Made by a program: the position numbers and the translations under genes. A stretch of DNA of 59,271 nucleotides from Acidimicrobiales bacterium (GTDB taxonomy: Bacteria > Actinomycetota > Acidimicrobiia > Acidimicrobiales > JAUJNH01), in the NCBI GenBank assembly GCA_030448245.1, contig JAUJNH010000005.1, forward strand, positions 2,120-61,390, read 5' to 3'. The notes below the pieces were generated by a model that made no database searches, was not told where the DNA came from, and was given only the letters and a program-made list of their open reading frames with translations. The first letter of the stretch is position 1; every line of letters begins with the position of its first letter. This document shows, piece by piece, positions 27,948-36,211 of the stretch.

Positions 27948-29189
27948 GTGGGCCTCGGGCGGCGGTACTGGACCCTGTGGTCGTCTTCGGCCATGGCGAA
28001 CCTGGCCGACGGTGTGTTCGTGTTGGCGGTGGCCTTGGTCGCCGTGAAGCTGACCGACTCGCCCGGCCTGGTGGCGGGGGTGTCGGTCGCCGCACGCCTG
28101 CCGTGGCTGTTGCTGGCGCTGCCGGCAGGAGCGCTGGCCGACCGCCTCGACCGGCGCAAGACGATGCTGGGCGCGAACGCCTCACGGGTGACGTTGCTGT
28201 CGGCGCTGGCGGCCGCGGTCGCCGCGGACGTGGCCACGATCTGGCTGCTGTACGCCATCTCCCTCGCCCTCGGTATCGCCGAGGTCCTGTTCGACACCTC
28301 GTCGCAGAGCCTGTTGCCGGCCGTCGTCGAGAAGGACCAGCTGAGCAAGGCCAACGGGAACCTCTTCGCCGCCGAGGTGGTGATGAACCAGTTCGCCGGA
28401 CCTCCGCTGGGCGGCGTGTTGGTGGCCGTGTCGGCGGCGCTGGCGCTGGCCACCGGAGCCGGCCTCTACGCGGTGGCCGCCGTCGGCCTGGCCATGCTGC
28501 CGGGCACCTACCGGACGACGCGCGCCGGCCCGCCCTCCAAGATGCGGAACGACGTCGCCGAAGGCCTCCGGTACCTCATCGCCTCCCGCGTCCTGCGCAC
28601 GCTCGGGCTGCTGCTCGGCGCCCTGAACCTGGTCTTCATGGCCCAGACGGCGGTCTTCGTGCTGTACGCCACGTCGGACGAGTACGGCCTCGGGCTCAGC
28701 GACGCAGGCGTGGGCGTGCTCTTGTCGGTGGGCGCCTTGGGCTGGCTCCTCGGGTCACTCGTGGCGGGTCCCGTCGAGGCGAAGCTCGGCCGAAGCCGGG
28801 TGCTCGCCGTGTCCGTGGCCTTTGGCAGCGTCGCTCTGCTCGTGCCCGGGCTCACCCGCAACGCCGTCCTGGTCGCGGCCTCGGGGCTGCTCACGGGGGC
28901 GTTCTCCATCTGGAACGTGATCACCGTCTCGCTGCGCCAGCGGACCATCCCCGACCACCTGCTCGGCCGGGTCAACTCGGCCTACCGACTCCTCGGCTGG
29001 GGCTCGATGCCCATCGGCGCCGCCCTCGGCGGAGCGGTCGCCGAGTGGTTGGGCGTCCGCGCCGTGTTCCTGCTCGCTGGAGCCATCACCCTCCTGCTGC
29101 TCGTCCCGCTGCGCCTCGTCATCACCGACAAGGCCATCGAAGAGGCGGAGGCCGCTGTGCCTTCCACCGATGCACCGACCGCCCTATAG
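27948..29189 (+). CDS. MFS transporter (drug efflux type)
   Basis: 413 residues from GTG, with twelve predicted helices. The loop 2-3 signature is GALADRLDRRKTML. The loop LFDTSSQSLLPAVVEKDQLS and GRVNSAYRLLGWGSMPIGA match the MFS_3 / enterobactin exporter-like group. Likely proton-driven export of a small molecule; substrate unknown. No regulator is adjacent. A copy of the interspersed repeat starts two bases after the stop. Confidence 0.88.
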   Translation: MGLGRRYWTLWSSSAMANLADGVFVLAVALVAVKLTDSPGLVAGVSVAARLPWLLLALPAGALADRLDRRKTMLGANASRVTLLSALAAAVAADVATIWLLYAISLALGIAEVLFDTSSQSLLPAVVEKDQLSKANGNLFAAEVVMNQFAGPPLGGVLVAVSAALALATGAGLYAVAAVGLAMLPGTYRTTRAGPPSKMRNDVAEGLRYLIASRVLRTLGLLLGALNLVFMAQTAVFVLYATSDEYGLGLSDAGVGVLLSVGALGWLLGSLVAGPVEAKLGRSRVLAVSVAFGSVALLVPGLTRNAVLVAASGLLTGAFSIWNVITVSLRQRTIPDHLLGRVNSAYRLLGWGSMPIGAALGGAVAEWLGVRAVFLLAGAITLLLLVPLRLVITDKAIEEAEAAVPSTDAPTAL

Positions 29190-29190
29190 C

Positions 29191-29214
29191 GGCACCAGCC
29201 GGGCGCTCGGTAAC
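29191..29214 (+). repeat. interspersed intergenic repeat, copy 5
   Basis: GGCACCAGCCGGGCGCTCGG followed by TAAC. It begins directly after the MFS stop codon. One mismatch in the 12-base dyad. Confidence 0.65.
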
Positions 29215-29281
29215 GGCCGGAGGCGTCATGCCACGACGGGAACCTGTCGTGGGCGCACGCACCGAGACGGTCCGCACTTGC

Positions 29282-29491
29282 ATGACGACGGTGACGCGGC
29301 CGGCTGGGCATCCTGTTCGCGTGGAGAACGATGAACTGCGGCGGCTGAGGGAGGCACACATGGCGTCACCGCTCTCTCCCGACGCGCAGGGCAGAACGGT
29401 CCGTGATGTTGACCTCGTCTACCTCACGGGTTTTTCTTCAACCGCTCGCCAGCCCGGGTACGACTCCCTCACCGAGGCGTCGCTACATTGA
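29282..29491 (+). CDS. possible small protein, unknown
   Basis: A 69-residue frame MTTVTRPAGHPVRVENDELR continuing REAHMASPLSPDAQGRTVRD, without membrane segment or known motif. Composition is protein-like but there is no strong ribosome binding site and no family, so it may be spurious. It ends just before the F420-type reductase gene. Confidence 0.25.
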   Translation: MTTVTRPAGHPVRVENDELRRLREAHMASPLSPDAQGRTVRDVDLVYLTGFSSTARQPGYDSLTEASLH

Positions 29492-29522
29492 GGTCGTGGG
29501 CCCATTAGGTGACAGGGGACCT

Positions 29523-30047
29523 GTGGCGGTGCGCTACGACGAGGCCAACTGGCTGCAGCGGCGTCTGCGGGCGCTGCCGGGGATCGGCTGGGCCATCTGG
29601 TTCTTCTCCCGGGCGCTGCGTCCCCTCGACCGGGCTGTCTTCAGGATCTCCGGCAGTCGCCACACGTTGGTGAGCCTGATGTCCGGCCTGCCCGTCGTCA
29701 TGCTGACGACGACGGGCGCCCGAAGCGGCCAACCACGGACGCTTCCCGTGCTCGGCATTCCCGACGGCGACCGGACCGTGGTGCTGGCCTCCAACTGGGG
29801 CAAGCAGCACCATCCCTCCTGGTACTACAACCTCCGTGCCGATCCCGAAGCCTCCGTGATCGCCAGAGGGTTCACGACGCCAGTTCGGGCGTCGGAGGCG
29901 ACCGGGGAGGAGCGGGATCGGTTGTGGTCGCGGGCGCTCGAGTACTACCCGGCCTGGCGCATCTACCAGGCCCGCGCCGGAACCCGGAGGATCCCTCTCG
30001 TCGTCCTGAGGCCTGACGACCGGGTCCGACCTACCAGCAGCGGTTGA
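29523..30047 (+). CDS. F420H2-dependent nitroreductase/quinone reductase-like protein
   Basis: About 174 residues. MLTTTGARSGQPRTLPV then VLASNWGKQHHPSWYYNLRA and RALEYYPAWRIYQ are the hallmarks of the deazaflavin-dependent (DDN/FGD-like split-barrel) family of Actinobacteria. These enzymes use reduced F420 to reduce quinones or nitro compounds. GTG at 29523 is favoured by AGGGG four bases upstream; GTG at 29496 is an alternative. A hydrophobic N-terminal helix (WAIWFFSRAL) may tether it to the membrane. Confidence 0.82.
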   Translation: MAVRYDEANWLQRRLRALPGIGWAIWFFSRALRPLDRAVFRISGSRHTLVSLMSGLPVVMLTTTGARSGQPRTLPVLGIPDGDRTVVLASNWGKQHHPSWYYNLRADPEASVIARGFTTPVRASEATGEERDRLWSRALEYYPAWRIYQARAGTRRIPLVVLRPDDRVRPTSSG

Positions 30048-30118
30048 CCATCAGGTCGATGGGACGGAGGAGGTTCGCGACTGAAGCGTTCCGCCGGGCG
30101 CCCATGTGCGCAACCTCG

Positions 30119-30142
30119 TCACCAGCCGAGCGCTCGGTAACG
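30119..30142 (+). repeat. interspersed intergenic repeat, copy 6
   Basis: TCACCAGCCGAGCGCTCGGT followed by AACG. Perfect 12-base palindrome CCGAGCGCTCGG. It lies between the reductase gene and the 3' end of the DUF222 pseudogene. Confidence 0.65.
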
Positions 30143-30179
30143 CTACGACGGCGCCCGGGCATCGTGACCGGGCATCCTT

Positions 30180-31189
30180 CAGGCGTGGCTGAGGATGTAG
30201 TCCTGGTTGATCCATGGTGGGATCTCCGTGGTAGCGAGCCACGTGAGGCGACCCAGCGGGCTGCAATCCTCGGCCAATTTGGCCCTTGAGGTCGCGCCCA
30301 CGCACGCCCTTACGGCCATCGGATCGAGGTGATCGGCTCCCACCGCCCTCTGCATCTTCGGTGACGGCACCCGCACCATGGTGCCGACCGAGACAGGCTT
30401 GCCCTGCTCGTCGACGACGACATCGACGACCGAGCCGTCGCATAGCATCGCCGCACCGTGGCATCGGCGATAGGGCGGCCGTCGATGGTGCCACCACGGC
30501 CAGCTTCCAGATCAGCCAACGGGACGGCGACATGCACCAGCGGCCGCTCCCGCACCGGTGACGACACGGGCACCGTCGGCCACCAGCTCGACCAGGGCCG
30601 ACGCCCGCCGGGCCTCCCACGGCACCTCGACCGGGGGTCCCATCCTCTTCACCCGCTCCTCGACCGCGGCGGTGACCACCGCGGCATCATCGACCGGGAG
30701 ACGCACCCGGATGGTGGCCGTGCCATCCTCACCCCACCTGGTGCACATCGAAACCAGGTCGGCGACGCCCGAGTCGGTCTGGTCGTCGAGGCCCCGCAGT
30801 AACCGGCACATCCGCTCGAGCTGGTCCGCGTTCATCTCCTGGGCCAAGCGAACCCAGCTCGGCCTCGTTGGTGGCGTCGGCCACCGGCACAACGCCCGCA
30901 CCTGCGAGTACGACAACCGGCCAGCCGAGAACTCCTCGGTGACCAACGGCAACCCGCCAGAGCATGCGCCACCCGCAGCTGCGCCCGGGCCATGGACGGC
31001 GAGATGGTCAATCGGATCGACAGCCAGTGCACACACGAGCGGATCCCCCGCCCCGCCCACCCCTCCCGTCGGTCGAACTCGCCCAGCACCAGCAACCACC
31101 GGCACAACCCCGACGACAGCTGCCCCGCCAACCCGACCAGCTCCTCCTCCACCCCCCCCGATCGGCACCTCAGTCAACCCCACCGCCAT
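30180..31189 (-). pseudogene. DUF222 (13E12 repeat) gene, frameshifted and lacking its HNH end
   Basis: N-terminal frame: LVGLAGQLSSGLCRWLLVLG, GIRSCVHWLSIRLTISPSMA, RAQLRVAHAL. Middle frame: EEFSAGRLSYSQVRALCR, DQLERMCRLLRGLDDQTDSG and ATIRVRLPVDDAAVVTAAVE. Late frame: CDGSVVDVVVDEQGKPVSVG, where the normal protein would go on to the zinc knuckle and HNH motif, but the text degrades into KMQRAVGADHLDPM. At least three frameshifts. These proteins are often tied to repeats and mobile DNA in Actinobacteria. The missing HNH module type is found alone at about 1.0-1.4 kb. Confidence 0.75.
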
Positions 31190-31606
31190 GCACCAACAAT
31201 ACGCACCGCCGTGACATCAGCAAAAACGTTTCATCGCGCGAGGCTTCGCCGCCACCAGCTCGTTGGCTGCGCGTCCTGCACGACCGGCTCGTCGAGCACG
31301 TCTTCACGCGCTTGGCGAGCTTTCGTGAACCGGTTGGAGATGAGGATCGGGGCACGAGGTCGTCCCACGTGGGCGTCGTTGCAGGCCGTTGGACCGGAGG
31401 CCCTGCGCTGCCAATTCCTGCCCTAAAGGTCGGCACCAACGGTGGCTCTGCGGGCGCAACCCGATCTCAAGACCGGCGGCGAGCTCCCCGTGGGTCAGCG
31501 GATGTCGATGCCGTGGTCTACCGCTGGACTCCGGGGCGCTCACCACAGCCCTCGCCGGCCGCGGTGAGCAGCTCGGGCACCAGCCACGGCCCGGGTCCCT
31601 AGAGTC
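31190..31606. other. gap upstream of the BluB-CobT gene
   Basis: About 415 bases without a credible gene. A cobalamin riboswitch would be expected in front of a cobalamin gene, but I cannot place the conserved B12-box elements convincingly. CTCGGGCACCAGCCACGG near 31571 faintly resembles the interspersed repeat. The start of the DUF222 gene probably lies at the left edge. Confidence 0.4.
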
Positions 31607-33370
31607 GTGGCCGTGTCGTGGCCGCGTCCGGTGCCGCTGGTCGGTGACGCCACCTCGGCCAGCCAACGGTTGCGGGATCCCCGGGGCTGGGTGCTGCCCA
31701 CCGATCAGCGGGAGGCGCTCCACGCCGTGCTCGCGGCGCGGCGCGATGTTCGCCGGTTCCGGCCCGAGACGGTGCCCGACGACGTCCTGAACCGGGTGCT
31801 GGCCGCTGCCCACTTGGCACCGTCTGTCGGGCACAGCCAGCCGTGGCGGTTCATCGTCGTGCAGAGTCCAGAGACGCGGCAACGAGCCGCCATGATCGCT
31901 GACCGGGAGCGCCTCGCCCAGGCCTCGCAGCTCAACGCCGAGTCCGCCCGTCGCCTGCTGGACCTGCAACTCGAGGGCATACGTGAGGCTCCCCTAGGCG
32001 TCGTCGTCTGCTGCGACCGCCGCACCCCACCCTCCGGCGTCCTCGGGCGAGCCACGTTCCGCGACGCCGACGTGTGGTCGTGCGCCTGCGCCATTCAGAA
32101 CATGTGGCTGGCAGCTCGCGCCGACGGCCTCGGCATGGGCTGGGTCACGCTGTTCCCACCAGGCGAGCTGACCCGGCTGCTCCACCTCCCCGACGGCGTC
32201 GAGACGCTTGGCTGGCTCTGCCTCGGCTGGCCTGACGAGCGACCACCGGCCCCGGGACTCGAGCGGGCGGGCTGGTCGCGGCGTAGCCCCCTGGCCGACG
32301 TCGTGCTCCACGAGAGGTGGCCGGACGCGGAGAGCGCCAAGGGGCCACCGCCTCCGCCGTCACATCTCCGAGCTCCCGATCAGCACTCGGTCGTCGCGGT
32401 TCGTGACGGCGCCGACACGCTGTTGACGCCACCGTCCTCGCTCGGGGCTCTGGACCGAGCCGTCGACCGGGTCCTGGCCTTGGGCCACCGCGAGCTCATC
32501 GGTGGCCGCCTCTTCCTCGTCGGCGCCGACCATCCCGTCTGCTCGCACCGCATCTCGGCCTACGACCAGCGCGTCACCGCCGATGTCATGGCCGCCGCCG
32601 CCGCCGGCCAGTCCTTCGGCGTCGTGGCCGCCCGGATGGAAGGGCTGCAGGTCACCCTCGTCGATGCCGGCGTCGGCCAGGAGCCACCTCGGGGCCTGGT
32701 GCAGGCACGGCCCCGCCAACCCCGCGGCGACCTGGTCAACACCGACGGCCTGGGTGAGGAAGACGTCGAGCATCTGCTCGCGGTCGGCCAGCAGCTGGGG
32801 GCTGAAGCCGCCCACGACGGGCTGGTCGCCCTCGGCGAGGTCGGGGTCGGCAACACCACCGTCGCTGCTGCACTCGGCGCGGCCCTGCTCGGAGTCGAGG
32901 CGGCCGCTGTGGTTGGCCTGGGCGCGGGAGCGGACAGCGAGATGATCGACCGCAAGGTGGCTACCGTCGCGGCCGCCCTCGCCCGTGCCAGCGAGAGCTG
33001 CGGCGACGAGCTGAGCAACCCACGAATCCTGTTGAGGGCACTCGGCGGCCCTGAGTTCGCCGTGCTCGCCGGCGTGACGCTCGGCGCCGCCGCCGGCGGC
33101 GCGGTCGTCGTCCTCGACGGTCTCGCCACCTCGGTCGCCGCCCTGCTGGCCACCATGGTGGAGCCAGCGGTCGCCGCCCACCTCGTTGCCGGTCAGCGCA
33201 GCCGGGAGGCCGCACACGCCGCGGTCCTTCAGCAGCTCGGGCTCGAGCCGCTCCTCGACCTGCGGATCCGGGCCGGTGAGGGGGTCGGCGCCTGCCTTGC
33301 CACCGGGCTTCTGCGGACCGCGTTCAGCCTGCGGCACAGCACCGCTCGAACCGGCGACGATCCCGGCTGA
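31607..33370 (+). CDS. BluB-CobT fusion: DMB synthase and nicotinate-nucleotide:DMB phosphoribosyltransferase
   Basis: 587 residues from GTG. Residues 1-215 are a BluB-type flavin nitroreductase fold (AARRDVRRFRPETVPDDVLN, APSVGHSQPWRFIVVQSPE, GLGMGWVTLF), which cannibalises FMN to 5,6-dimethylbenzimidazole. A Pro-rich linker (GPPPPPSHLRAPD) follows. Residues about 250-587 are CobT: SAYDQRVTADVMAAAAAGQS, GEVGVGNTTVAAAL, GLGAGADSEMIDRK and the catalytic Glu in IRAGEGVGACLA. Together they make and activate the lower ligand of cobalamin. The usual CobT N-terminus looks shortened. No other cob genes nearby. Confidence 0.88.
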   Translation: MAVSWPRPVPLVGDATSASQRLRDPRGWVLPTDQREALHAVLAARRDVRRFRPETVPDDVLNRVLAAAHLAPSVGHSQPWRFIVVQSPETRQRAAMIADRERLAQASQLNAESARRLLDLQLEGIREAPLGVVVCCDRRTPPSGVLGRATFRDADVWSCACAIQNMWLAARADGLGMGWVTLFPPGELTRLLHLPDGVETLGWLCLGWPDERPPAPGLERAGWSRRSPLADVVLHERWPDAESAKGPPPPPSHLRAPDQHSVVAVRDGADTLLTPPSSLGALDRAVDRVLALGHRELIGGRLFLVGADHPVCSHRISAYDQRVTADVMAAAAAGQSFGVVAARMEGLQVTLVDAGVGQEPPRGLVQARPRQPRGDLVNTDGLGEEDVEHLLAVGQQLGAEAAHDGLVALGEVGVGNTTVAAALGAALLGVEAAAVVGLGAGADSEMIDRKVATVAAALARASESCGDELSNPRILLRALGGPEFAVLAGVTLGAAAGGAVVVLDGLATSVAALLATMVEPAVAAHLVAGQRSREAAHAAVLQQLGLEPLLDLRIRAGEGVGACLATGLLRTAFSLRHSTARTGDDPG

Positions 33371-33390
33371 GGTCGTCGCCGCGAAAAGGC

Positions 33391-34558
33391 TCAGGCCACC
33401 GATTCGGCGGCTTCGGCCTCCCAGCCGGCCAGGTCGGCCAGCCGCGGGTCGTTCGAGAACACCTCGACCATCGGCAGGTCGAGGCCCAGGCGCTTCTGCA
33501 GCTTCTGGATCTCGAGCACCTGGTCCCACAGCACCAGGGTGGCAGCGACGCCGCTGGCGCCGGCCCGGGCCGTGCGCCCCGACCGGTGCAGGTAGGTCTT
33601 GTGGTCCTCGGGCGGGTCGAAGTGCAGAACGGTGTCGACCGCGTCGATGTGCAGGCCCCGGGCGGCGACGTCGGTGGCCACCAGCACCGGCACGGTGCCG
33701 TCGGTGAACTGCTTCAGCGCCTTCTCCCGGGCCTGCTGGCGCAGGTCGCCGTGGATGGCACCGGCCCGCACGCCCTCTTTGTAGAGCTGCTCGACCAGCC
33801 GGTCGGCGCCCCGCTTGGTGCGGGTGAAGACGAGCGTGCGCTTGCCGCCCCGCCCGATCGCCGCCACCACCTTCGGCTTGTCCATCTGGTGGACGTAGAG
33901 GAAGCGGTGCTTCATCTCGGTGACCGTGGCGATGCTGCTGACGATCTCGTGGCGGATCGGGTCGACCTGGTACCGGGTGACGAGGTGGTCGACGTCACCG
34001 TCGAGGGTGGCCGAGAACAGCAGGGTCTGGTGGGGGGCGGTGATGCGGCGCAGCAGCCACTCGACCTGGGGCATGAAGCCCATGTCGGCCATGCGGTCGG
34101 CCTCGTCGAGCACGACGACCGAGACGGCGTCGAGGTCGACGACCTCCTGCTGGCACAGGTCGATCAGCCGGCCGGGCGTGCAGATGGCCACGTCAACCCG
34201 CTCACCGAGTGCCTTCAGGTCCTTCTCGAGCGACGTGCCGCCGTAGAAGGTGCGGGCGGTGAGGGCCGGGCCGCGGCCAGCGGCAGCAGCACCTCGGCCA
34301 CCTGGACGGCCAGCTCGCGCGTCGGCACGAGCACGAGGGCGGTGGGATGCCCGGGCTCCGACGCCGGGCAGCGCATCAGCATGGGAAGGCCAAGCGCAGG
34401 GTCTTGCCCGACCCGGTCTTGGCCTTGCCGCACAGGTCACGCCCGGTGAGGGCGTCGGCGATGGTCACGGCCTGGATCGGGAAGGGCTCGCGGATGCCGC
34501 CGGCATCCAGCACGCCGACGAGGTCGGCGTCGACGCCGAGCTCAGCGAAGGTGGTCAT
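33391..34558 (-). pseudogene. DEAD-box RNA helicase gene with two frameshifts
   Basis: Start frame: MTTFAELGVDADLVGVLDAG, PFPIQAVTIADALTGRD and AKTGSGKT (motif I). After one missing base near 34397: LMRCPASEPGHPTALVLVPT and RELAVQVAEVL (motif Ia). After a second near 34270: TARTFYGGTSLEKDLKAL, VVVLDEADRMADMGF (DEAD), LLFSATLDGDVDHL (SAT) and HRSGRTARAG (motif VI). Whole helicase core present, about 390 residues, with a short C-terminus. RhlE-like; RNA unwinding in ribosome assembly or decay. All motifs are intact, so loss of function depends only on the two single-base lesions. Confidence 0.85.
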
Positions 34559-34708
34559 GTTCGGGGGTTCTCCTGGCTTCGAGGTGGCGGTGTTGGGCCA
34601 CCGCGGCCCGAGCTTGGAGACCCGGCGGGCGGCCCCGCATCCGGGCCGCCGAGTGCGACCCGCTCGGTTCCCACGGTAGCCGGCCGGCCGCTCAAGATGG
34701 CGGCTCCG

Positions 34709-35341
34709 TCACCACCGCCCGCGGTGGACGACGTCGTCGGGCCCCCGCCGGCCCCGGTCCAGTGAGGGCGACGGCCGGTCGCGGGCGATGGCCGACGGCG
34801 ATGGCGATGGCCGACGGCGATGGCCCCGACGTGCTCGGCGAAGAACAGAAGGCAGCCGGCGACGCCAAAGGCGGGCCCGGGAAGGCGTCGACGTGCTCGC
34901 CGAAGATGCCGACGAGAACAGCGCTCCCAGCCCCTCATCGACGGCCGTCAGGGGTCGATGAGCATCGACGCCATGGCGGCGTCGAGGTCCCAGTACGGCA
35001 CCGGCCAGCGGCTCTCGTCCCGGTCGGCCCACCCCTTGTCCGGCTCGGCGTACCGGTCGAGGTAGGCCTGCTTGTGCGACAGCGGGACGACGAGGCAGCC
35101 GGCGTTGAACAGGCCCGGATAGCCGAACGAGCCGCGACGGTCGGGAAGACGGCGTCCCAGAACCGGGGTCCGCTCGCCGGCTCGGTGCGCTCGCCTGGCT
35201 CGGTCAGCCGGACGAGAACGCCGGTCCTGGGTGAAGCCGGCCGACGAGGGCGTGCAGGGCGTGCTCGAGCAGCCGGTCGACGACGCACCTGTCCTCGAAC
35301 GTCCCGCACCGCCGCCGCAGGATCGCCTCGCGCACCTCCAC
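34709..35341 (-). pseudogene. nitroreductase family gene with many frameshifts
   Basis: From GTG at 35341: EVREAILRRRC-TFEDRCVV and DRLLEHALHAL; next frame SSAGFTQDRR; next frame VLVRLTEPGERTEPASGPRF and WDAVFPTVAARS; next frame YPGLFNAGCLVVPLSHKQAY, RYAEPDKGWADRDESRWPV and PYWDLDAAMASML; then TAVDEGLGALF, VGIFGEHVDAF and an ending DDVVHRGRW at 34709. At least five shifts. A 19-base tandem duplication lies near the 3' end. FMN-dependent oxidoreductase fold; probably non-functional as written. It follows trpA directly. Confidence 0.7.
34784..34821. repeat. 19-bp tandem duplication
   Basis: GGCGATGGCCGACGGCGAT occurs twice head to tail, inside the 3' part of the broken nitroreductase gene. 19 is not a multiple of three, so it shifts the frame. 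It looks like a recent slippage or duplication event. Confidence 0.7.
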
Positions 35342-35350
35342 CCGGCCACG

Positions 35351-36211
35351 TTAGGAGCAGGGGGCGTCGAGGGCGGCGCGGACGTCGGCGACCAGTTGGG
35401 CCACGTCGGCGGGCTTGTCGCCGTCCAGGCGGCCGAGTAGACGCGCATGAGGGCGCTGGCGATGACGACGCCGTCGGCGTGAGGGCGGGACGTCGGCGAC
35501 CAGTTGGGCCTGCTTGGGCGCCTGCTGGCGAATGACGACGCCGTCGGCGTGCCGGGAGGGCAGCTGCCTGCTCGGGGCGCTCACCCCGAAGCCCATGAGG
35601 CACGGGCAGGTCGGTGGCCGCCTTGAGGCGGTCTCCCAGGACCGAGGCCGTCGCCCCCAGGTCGGAGCGTGCACCGGTGACACCCATGACGGTGACGCCG
35701 TAGACGAACCCGCGGCTGCGCTGGCAGATGCGGGCCAAGCGATCGTCCGGCGAGTTGGGGGCGGCCAGCAGCACGGTGGCGACGCCGGCGTCGCGGGCCG
35801 CCGCCTCCCAGGCCGGCGACTCCTCGAGGGGCAGGTCGGGCAGGATGGCCCCGGTGATGGCGGCCCGGGCCAGGTCGGTGGCGAAGCGGGGCCAGCCTGC
35901 CTTGTGGGCCAGGTTGGCGTAGGTCATGGCGACGAGTGGCACCAACGACTCGACCTCACGCAGCTCCTCCAGGATGCACTGCGGGGTGGCGCCGGCTTCG
36001 AGGGCCCGCTGGCTCGCCTCCTGGATGGTGGGCCCGTCCATCACCGGGTCACTGAAGGGGATGCCGATCTCGATGGCGTCGGCGCCCGCGTCGGCGTAGG
36101 CGAGCAGCACCTCGGTCCAGCCCGGCAGCCCCCGGTCACGTAGGGCACGACCAGCTTCGCACCATGGTCGCGGCGGGCCCGAAGGTGCGCCTCGAGCGGG
36201 ATGCCCCTCAC
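35351..36211 (-). pseudogene. trpA: tryptophan synthase alpha gene, frameshifted with an internal partial duplication
   Basis: From GTG at 36211 (GTGA overlap with trpB): [20 protein letters not shown] and VPYVTGG; after one missing base in the C5 run at 36129-36133: LLAYADAGADAIEIGIPFSD with the catalytic Glu (AIEIGIP), PQCILEELREVESLVPLVAM and YGVTVMGVTGARSDLG. Near 35590 the frame moves to LMGFGVSAP and HADGVVI. A 70-base insert then repeats HADGVVI and QLVADV pieces, before SALMRVYSAAW, another missing base, and DGDKPADVAQLVADVRAALD. The normal product would be about 265 residues and cleave indole-3-glycerol phosphate. Confidence 0.8.

Noticed and set aside
22237..30142. Integron cassette array with the repeats as attC sites
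   Set aside because: The repeats lack the GTTRRRY/RYYYAAC core pair and genes between them are on both strands with no integrase.
22700..31600. Genomic island or prophage
   Set aside because: No integrase, transposase, tRNA border or phage gene; the base composition is only slightly different. It is better described as an accessory, partly decayed stretch.
31190..31606. Cobalamin riboswitch in front of the BluB-CobT gene
   Set aside because: Some short matches (GCGGGCGCAACCC, AAGACCGGC) occur, but the conserved B12 box and stem order cannot be assembled. A covariance-model search would decide.
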